Source of the DNA: Cytophagales bacterium | GTDB lineage: Bacteria > Bacteroidota > Bacteroidia > Cytophagales > UBA9547 | DNA length: 11,733 nucleotides | Assembly (NCBI GenBank): GCA_013298205.1 | Contig: JAAFJZ010000037.1 | Coordinates: 1 to 11,733, forward strand | Direction: 5' to 3' | Part shown: one piece after another, positions 7,295 to 11,733 of the stretch | Layout of the letters: every line of letters begins with the position of its first letter | Numbering within the stretch: position 1 is the first letter of the stretch | Notes under the pieces: model-generated | Databases searched by the model: none | What the model was told of the DNA's origin: nothing | What the model saw: only the letters and a program-made list of their open reading frames with translations | Position numbers and translations under genes: made by a program

Positions 7295-8689
7295 ATGATT
7301 GCTAAATTTAATATGATTTTTTTAATTTCATTTCATGATGGTTATTCTCATATTACTTTTCAAGATTTATTTCTTACACCAATATATGGATTGTTTATAG
7401 CTGCATTGATGATGGCTTCAAGGAAATCTTTATGCCAAAATAAGGGAAAAATTATTCCTTATTTTTTCCCTGCTTTTTTAACTAAAGTTTTGGGTGGAAT
7501 TATTTTAGGTTTAATATATCAGTATTATTATAAAGGTGCAGGAGATACGTTTGTTTATTACACTAGTGGCATTTTTATGAAGAATATTATTTTTGATCAC
7601 TCTTTTATGACATACTTTAGATGTCTATGGGCTACTTATGAAACATGTCCTCCAGACTTAACGGGTATAATGTATCAGTTATATTTTTTTCAAGGTAATT
7701 CTACCTACTTTATAGTTAAAATAGCATCTTTTTTTGCGTTACTTTCATTCAATACTTTCTTAGTTATGACATTATTTTTTTCGACTGTCAGTTTTCTAGG
7801 TACTTGGTTAATGTTTCGATTATTTACTGATTTGTATCCGGAATTGACTAAAAAAGGGTTTTATGCTATTTTTTTAGCTCCATCTGTTATTATGTGGGGT
7901 GGAGGAATTTTAAAAGATTCTATCAGTTTATGCTGTCTTGGGCTGTTTTTTTATGCTTTTGTAAGACTTTTTATGGAAAGAAAATTTACAATTTTAAACT
8001 GGACTATTTTTGTTTTTTCATTTTATGTAATTTATATTGTTAAAGTTTATATTATAGCTTGTTTCATACCAGCTGCAATGATGTATTTATTACTTCGTTA
8101 CAATAGTAATATTAAATCACAAATGACAAAAATTATTCTACAACCTTTTATGATTTTAATAGCTTTAGGCTCTGGTTTTATGATAGTAACCAAAATATCA
8201 GAAGGAACACAATTTAACGTAGCAAACATTCAACAAACCGCATATGCAACAGCTTCTTGGATAAATTATTCTGGAAGTATGTGGGGAGAAAGATCTTCTG
8301 CTTATACTTTAGGTGATTACGATTATTCCATAACAGGTGTAATTAAAAAAATTCCACTAGCAATCAATGTTTCTCTTTACAGACCTTATTTATGGGAATG
8401 TGCCTCTGTAACGATGTTTTTAGGTGGAATAGAATCTTTATTTTTCCTTTTAGCTACACTTTATGTAGTGTATAAAATTGGAGTTGGGTCGGTAATAAGA
8501 TTACTTATTTTAAATCCTTTTATATCGTTTTGCCTTTTTTTTAGCTTAACTTTTGCGCTAGCAGTTGGGATGACATCATATAATTTTGGAGCATTGTCTA
8601 GGTACAAAGTGCCGATGGTTCCTTTTTATTCATTATTCTTAGCATTTATGTTCGCCTTTCTAGAACGAAAAAATAATGCAAGAATTTAA
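7295..8689 (+). CDS. polytopic membrane protein, possible polysaccharide polymerase-like (EpsG/Wzy-like)
   Basis: 464 residues from the ATG at 7295, preferred over the in-frame TTG at 7286 because ATG is the standard start and it sits about 20 bases after the predicted transcription start. Roughly ten hydrophobic membrane segments run through the whole length. Motifs, numbered from this ATG, are GAGDTFVYY near residue 82, PSVIMWGGGILKDS at 196-209, RPYLWE at 363-368, and NFGALSRYKVPMVPF at 430-444 near the C-terminus. From memory, the P-S-x-x-x-W-x-x-G-x-x-K-D-S pattern and the N-F-G-x-x-x-R-Y-K-x-P motif recur in Bacteroidota membrane proteins found near glycan genes and resemble EpsG/Wzy-type polymerases. 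No glycosyltransferase gene is adjacent, so the role is open: glycan polymerisation, or a GT-C-like transfer in the inner membrane. The gene stands alone, with its own promoter and terminator. Confidence 0.8.
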   Translation: MIAKFNMIFLISFHDGYSHITFQDLFLTPIYGLFIAALMMASRKSLCQNKGKIIPYFFPAFLTKVLGGIILGLIYQYYYKGAGDTFVYYTSGIFMKNIIFDHSFMTYFRCLWATYETCPPDLTGIMYQLYFFQGNSTYFIVKIASFFALLSFNTFLVMTLFFSTVSFLGTWLMFRLFTDLYPELTKKGFYAIFLAPSVIMWGGGILKDSISLCCLGLFFYAFVRLFMERKFTILNWTIFVFSFYVIYIVKVYIIACFIPAAMMYLLLRYNSNIKSQMTKIILQPFMILIALGSGFMIVTKISEGTQFNVANIQQTAYATASWINYSGSMWGERSSAYTLGDYDYSITGVIKKIPLAINVSLYRPYLWECASVTMFLGGIESLFFLLATLYVVYKIGVGSVIRLLILNPFISFCLFFSLTFALAVGMTSYNFGALSRYKVPMVPFYSLFLAFMFAFLERKNNARI

Positions 8690-8724
8690 GAGAATCAAGC
8701 ATTAATTTTTGAGTATTTTATTTT

Positions 8725-8766
8725 ATTTAGAAAACTTCTAAATTATTTTTTTTTTGTTTTTTTTTT
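8725..8766 (+). terminator. AU-rich intrinsic terminator after the membrane protein gene
   Basis: An 8-bp perfect stem, ATTTAGAA (8725-8732) with TTCTAAAT (8736-8743) around a 3-base loop AAC, is followed by a T tract (ten T at 8746-8755, one G, ten T at 8757-8766). The stem is weak but the T tract is unusually long. It lies 36 bases after the stop codon of the membrane protein gene and separates it from the nuo operon. Confidence 0.6.
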
Positions 8767-8798
8767 AATTCTATGATGGTTTTAACAAAATCAAGACC

Positions 8799-8806
8799 TA
8801 GATTTG
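8799..8806 (+). promoter_or_regulatory. candidate -7 box of the nuo operon promoter
   Basis: TAGATTTG matches the Bacteroidota TAnnTTTG box exactly and lies 36 bases before the nuoA ATG, after the preceding terminator, where the operon promoter is expected. No good TTTG is present 17-23 bases upstream (the sequence there is GATGGTTTTAAC), so the assignment rests on one box and position. Confidence 0.45.
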
Positions 8807-8842
8807 TGTTCGTTTTAAAAAAATCTTGTATAATATTACTTT

Positions 8843-9214
8843 ATGCAGCCAACTCATATTCCTATAGATTATTTACCAATTTTCATGCAATTTATCTTTG
8901 CATTTGGGTTTGTAGCTACTACCATTTTAGCCACTCATTTTTTAGGACCTAAAAGAGCGGGGAAAAGTAAGTTAGAAGCTTTTGAGTGCGGAATTGAATC
9001 TGTGGGAAATGCCAGAAGTCCTTTTTCTATTAAATATTTTTTAACAGCCATTCTATTTGTGTTGTTTGATATTGAAGTGATATTTATGTACCCTTGGGCT
9101 GTTAATTTTAGAGAATTAGGCTTACAAGGTTTTGTTGCGATGTTGATATTTATAAGTTTGCTTCTTGTTGGCTTTCTATATGAGATTAGAAGAAAAGCTT
9201 TAGACTGGGAGTAA
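8843..9214 (+). CDS. nuoA: NADH:quinone oxidoreductase subunit A (complex I, ND3 homologue)
   Basis: A 123-residue inner-membrane protein with three membrane helices (about 12-34, 64-86 and 92-113). The signature loop AFECGIESVGNARSPFSIKYF holds Glu48-Cys49-Gly50, the ECG motif of ND3/NuoA. It is followed by LFDIEVIFMYPWAV in helix 2, the most conserved part of the family. NuoA sits at the junction of the membrane arm and the quinone-binding module, and its loop is part of the coupling pathway. Length is normal for the family. It opens the nuo operon; nuoB follows after 42 bases. Confidence 0.96.
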   Translation: MQPTHIPIDYLPIFMQFIFAFGFVATTILATHFLGPKRAGKSKLEAFECGIESVGNARSPFSIKYFLTAILFVLFDIEVIFMYPWAVNFRELGLQGFVAMLIFISLLLVGFLYEIRRKALDWE

Positions 9215-9256
9215 AAAAACAATTGGACAAATTATTTGGTTTATAAATAAAAACAA

Positions 9257-9790
9257 ATGAAAACTGCAAACGCACCTGCTGGGGTAGAAGGTCCAGGATT
9301 TTTTGCTACGAAGCTTAATGATGTTATTGGTTTAGCTAGAGCTAATTCGCTTTGGCCATTGCCTTTTGCAACTTCTTGTTGTGGAATCGAGTTTATGGCT
9401 ACTATGTCATCAAATTATGACTTAGCTCGTTTTGGAGGCGAAAGGGTAAGTTTTTCACCCAGACAAGCAGATTTATTAATCGTTGCTGGAACAATTGCAA
9501 AAAAAATGGCTCCTGTCCTTAAACATGTTTATGAGCAAATGGCTGAGCCAAGATGGGTAATTTCAGTAGGAGCTTGTGCCTCAAGTGGTGGTATCTTTGA
9601 TACATATAGTGTTTTGCAAGGCATAGACAATATCATTCCTGTAGATGTGTATGTGCCTGGTTGTCCGCCTAGGCCAGAGCAAATTCTTGATGGATTTATG
9701 AAAATACAAGAGCTTGCAAAGCAAGAAAGATTTAGCAGAAGAGAATCTATAGAGTATTCAAAACTTATGGAAAAATACGCAATAGATTAA
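9257..9790 (+). CDS. nuoB: NADH:quinone oxidoreductase subunit B (complex I, PSST homologue)
   Basis: A 177-residue peripheral subunit that carries the terminal iron-sulfur cluster N2, which passes electrons to quinone. All four cluster ligands are visible: the tandem Cys41-Cys42 in PFATSCCGIEFMAT, Cys107 in VGACASSGG, and Cys136 in VPGCPPRPE. The FGGERVSFSPRQADLL segment is also typical of the family. Length is normal for the short bacterial type, without an N-terminal extension. The ATG at 9257 has an A-rich region before it. nuoC follows after 2 bases, so translation is probably coupled. Confidence 0.97.
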   Translation: MKTANAPAGVEGPGFFATKLNDVIGLARANSLWPLPFATSCCGIEFMATMSSNYDLARFGGERVSFSPRQADLLIVAGTIAKKMAPVLKHVYEQMAEPRWVISVGACASSGGIFDTYSVLQGIDNIIPVDVYVPGCPPRPEQILDGFMKIQELAKQERFSRRESIEYSKLMEKYAID

Positions 9791-9792
9791 AA

Positions 9793-10296
9793 ATGGAAGA
9801 CTTGAGCAACGAAAAAATTATTGAAGTTTTAAATCAGAATTTTGCTGCTTACATCAAAAATGTGGAGGTAAATTATGGCATTTTAACCATTGTAGCAGAT
9901 GCTTCTAAGAATGTTGATTTAATTAAATTCCTAGTTCAAGAGCAAGAATTACAATTCAATTTTCTGACCGATTTGTGTGGTATTCATTTTCCTGAGCAAG
10001 AATTGCAATTGGGAGTAATTTATCATTTGCATAGTTTTAAGCATAACAAAAGAATTAGAATTAAATTTTTCCTGCCTTACGAAACGCCTGATATTCAGAC
10101 TTTAACAGGTTTATTTGAGTCTGCAAATTGGATGGAAAGAGAAACTTTTGATTTTTATGGTATAAATTTTTTAGGACATCCTAATTTGGTGCGCATTCTT
10201 AATGTAGATGATATGACTGTTTTTCCAATGAGAAAACAATATCCTCTTGAAGATCCTTATAGAACTGACAAAAAAGATGACTTCTTTGGTAGATAA
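9793..10296 (+). CDS. nuoC: NADH:quinone oxidoreductase subunit C (complex I, 30 kDa subunit)
   Basis: A 167-residue hydrophilic subunit of the peripheral arm with no cofactor of its own; it packs against NuoD and NuoB. The C-terminal signature is clear: WMERETFDFYGINFLGHPNLVRIL (about 113-136) and FPMRKQYPLEDPYR (about 144-157), ending in DDFFGR. The N-terminal half is divergent, as usual. It is a separate gene, not fused to nuoD as in Escherichia coli. Nine bases separate it from nuoD. Confidence 0.95.
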   Translation: MEDLSNEKIIEVLNQNFAAYIKNVEVNYGILTIVADASKNVDLIKFLVQEQELQFNFLTDLCGIHFPEQELQLGVIYHLHSFKHNKRIRIKFFLPYETPDIQTLTGLFESANWMERETFDFYGINFLGHPNLVRILNVDDMTVFPMRKQYPLEDPYRTDKKDDFFGR

Positions 10297-10305
10297 TAAA
10301 GCAAT

Positions 10306-11523
10306 ATGGAGTTAATCAAAACAAAAAATCAAATCCCTGCACATCTTTTAGATGAAGATAGTGAAATTAATACCATTAATTTAGGGCCGACCCATCCTGC
10401 TACACATGGTATTTTTCAAAATATCTTACAGCTTGATGGTGAAAAAATCATTTCTGCAGACCAAACTATAGGTTATATTCACAGAGCTTTTGAAAAATTG
10501 GCAGAGCATCGCCCTTTTTATCAAATTACGCCCATTACCGATCGATTAAACTATTGCTCATCACCCATTAATAATATGGGTTGGCACATGACAGTAGAAA
10601 AACTTTTAGGAATTCAAACACCTAAAAGAGTAGATTACATGAGGGTGGTTATCATGGAGTTAGCTCGTATAGCAGATCATCTCATTTGTAATAGCATTTT
10701 AGGCGTTGATACAGGAGCTTTAACAGGGTTTACTTATGCTTTTCAAGAAAGAGAAAAAATATACGATATATACGAGGCTGTTTGTGGTGCACGTTTAACT
10801 ACAAATATTGGCAGAATAGGTGGTATGGAAAGAGATTTCACTCCGCAAGCCATATCTCTGATTAAAGACTTCTTAGTAACTTTTCCTAAGTTCTTAAAAG
10901 AATTTGAAAATCTATTTAATAGAAATAGAATTTTTATGGATAGATGCATTGGAGTGGGACCAATTTCTGCTGAAAGAGCCTTAAATTATGGTTTTACAGG
11001 ACCTAATTTGAGAGCTGCTGGAGTAGATTATGATGTAAGAATTATGGAACCCTATTCTTCTTATCAAGATTTTGAGTTTGAAATACCCATAGGTCAACAT
11101 GGCGACACCTATGATCGCTATATGGTAAGGAATGAGGAAATGTGGCAAAGTTTGAAAATTATCAAACAAGCCATAGAAAATCTACCCGAAGGAAGTCATT
11201 TTGCTGATGCACCTGCATATTATTTACCTCCTAAACTTGAGGTTTATAATAATATGGAGGCATTGATTTACCATTTTAAAATTATCATGGGAGAAATTGA
11301 CGCACCAAAAGGAGAAGTTTACCATGCTGTTGAGGGAGGAAATGGAGAATTAGGTTTTTATTTGGTAAGTGATGGAGGAAGACAACCTTATCGATTGCAT
11401 TTTAGAAGACCATGTTTTATTTTTTATCAAGCTTATCCTGAAATGATACAAGGTTCTTATCTTTCTGACGCAATCTTGACTATGAGTAGTATGAATGTTA
11501 TAGCTGGAGAATTAGATGCATAA
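10306..11523 (+). CDS. nuoD: NADH:quinone oxidoreductase subunit D (complex I, 49 kDa subunit)
   Basis: A 405-residue subunit that forms the quinone-binding cavity with NuoB. Near the N-terminus, NLGPTHPATHG contains His30 and His34; the second corresponds to the quinone-headgroup histidine of the family. DRLNYCSSP contains Tyr83, at the place of the partner tyrosine. Further conserved blocks are IGYIHRAFEKLAE, VEKLLGIQTPKRVDYMRV, ELARIADHL, EVCGAR-like EAVCGARLTTNIGRIGG (about 157-173), and the C-terminal GELGFYLVSDGGRQPYRLHFRRP. The protein is related to the large subunit of [NiFe] hydrogenases but lacks their metal-site cysteines, as all NuoD proteins do. Length is normal. nuoE begins one base after its stop codon. 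Confidence 0.97.
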   Translation: MELIKTKNQIPAHLLDEDSEINTINLGPTHPATHGIFQNILQLDGEKIISADQTIGYIHRAFEKLAEHRPFYQITPITDRLNYCSSPINNMGWHMTVEKLLGIQTPKRVDYMRVVIMELARIADHLICNSILGVDTGALTGFTYAFQEREKIYDIYEAVCGARLTTNIGRIGGMERDFTPQAISLIKDFLVTFPKFLKEFENLFNRNRIFMDRCIGVGPISAERALNYGFTGPNLRAAGVDYDVRIMEPYSSYQDFEFEIPIGQHGDTYDRYMVRNEEMWQSLKIIKQAIENLPEGSHFADAPAYYLPPKLEVYNNMEALIYHFKIIMGEIDAPKGEVYHAVEGGNGELGFYLVSDGGRQPYRLHFRRPCFIFYQAYPEMIQGSYLSDAILTMSSMNVIAGELDA

Positions 11524-11524
11524 T

Positions 11525-11733
11525 ATGATAACAGAAGTTCAATTTTCAACCGAAGCACTTGCTTTGGTTCAAAAATATAAAAATAAATTTCCTGTAGGAA
11601 AAAGTAAATCTGCTTTGCTATCTGTATTGCATTTGGCGCAAGCTGAACTAGGAGGTTGGTTAAGCCCTCAAGTGATGGAGCATGTGGCTGAGGTCATGGA
11701 TCTTAAACCTATTGAAGTTTATGAAATTGCTAC
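11525..11733 (+). CDS. nuoE: NADH:quinone oxidoreductase subunit E, N-terminal part (cut by window end)
   Basis: The ATG at 11525 lies one base after the nuoD stop (TAATATG), and the frame stays open to the window edge, giving 69 residues. The sequence KYKNKFPVGKSKSALLSVLHLAQAELGGWLSP, then VAEVMDLKPIEVYEIAT, is the helical N-terminal region of the 24 kDa thioredoxin-like subunit. In most members this region reads YP...KSALLPLLHLAQEE.G.l....eyVAe.L.lpp.eVyEvAT. The four cysteines that bind the [2Fe-2S] cluster N1a lie further on and are outside the window. With NuoF it forms the NADH-oxidising module. Gene order and spacing fit a continuing nuo operon. Confidence 0.95.
   Translation, partial: MITEVQFSTEALALVQKYKNKFPVGKSKSALLSVLHLAQAELGGWLSPQVMEHVAEVMDLKPIEVYEIA

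Noticed and set aside
8935..9222. Antisense open frame of 95 codons across nuoA
   Set aside because: It is a shadow of the conserved nuoA gene, with no recognisable protein features. The same applies to other open frames inside porW, nuoD, the RND gene and the barrel gene.
10306..11523. NuoD as a [NiFe] hydrogenase large subunit
   Set aside because: The CxxC nickel-binding motifs are absent and the surrounding nuoA-B-C-E genes define complex I.
1..11733. CRISPR array, tRNA or rRNA genes, transposase
   Set aside because: No regularly spaced repeats, no tRNA-like cloverleaf sequence, no rRNA signature and no transposase motif were seen on either strand.

Overview
The window is a chromosomal stretch from a low-G+C member of the Bacteroidota. 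Four things point there. There is a PorW/SprE-type lipoprotein of the type IX secretion system (T9SS). There is a secreted M43 metalloprotease with a T9SS type A C-terminal sorting domain. Several upstream regions carry the Bacteroidota promoter core TAnnTTTG, two of them with an upstream TTTG at suitable spacing. Complex I genes are arranged nuoA-B-C-D-E with separate nuoC and nuoD. The DNA looks about 30% G+C by eye. A gliding, Cytophagales-like organism would fit, but genus cannot be read from this sequence.

Layout. Bases 1-729 (+) are the 3' end of an RND/MMPL-type membrane transporter. Convergent with it, 7 bases away, is a PAS-PAS sensor protein (737-1651, -) that ends after a histidine-kinase-like dimerisation helix pair and has no ATPase domain. 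A 358-base AT-rich divergent gap separates it from the porW/sprE-like gene (2010-4376, +). Convergent with porW is a block of three minus-strand genes for cell-envelope or secreted proteins: a His/Lys-rich putative outer-membrane protein (6192-7001), a small lipocalin-like lipoprotein overlapping it by 13 bases (5809-6204), and the M43 protease (4477-5724). A good Bacteroidota promoter lies just upstream of the first of these (7018-7048).

The gap 7002-7294 also holds a perfect 20-bp inverted repeat (7177-7228) directly beside the promoter of the next gene, a polytopic membrane protein with motifs of a Bacteroidota family that resembles polysaccharide polymerases (7295-8689, +). An AU-rich hairpin plus long T tract ends that gene. 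The nuo operon then runs to the right edge: nuoA, nuoB, nuoC and nuoD complete, nuoE cut by the window end.

How the parts relate. PorW/SprE is a T9SS component and the M43 protease is a probable T9SS cargo, so the middle of the window is envelope and secretion biology. The nuo genes encode the proton-pumping NADH:quinone oxidoreductase and look entirely standard. I see no rRNA, tRNA, CRISPR array or transposase gene. I found no clearly new system. The items most worth a second look are the perfect inverted repeat, the PAS protein lacking a catalytic domain, and the uncharacterised three-gene envelope cluster.
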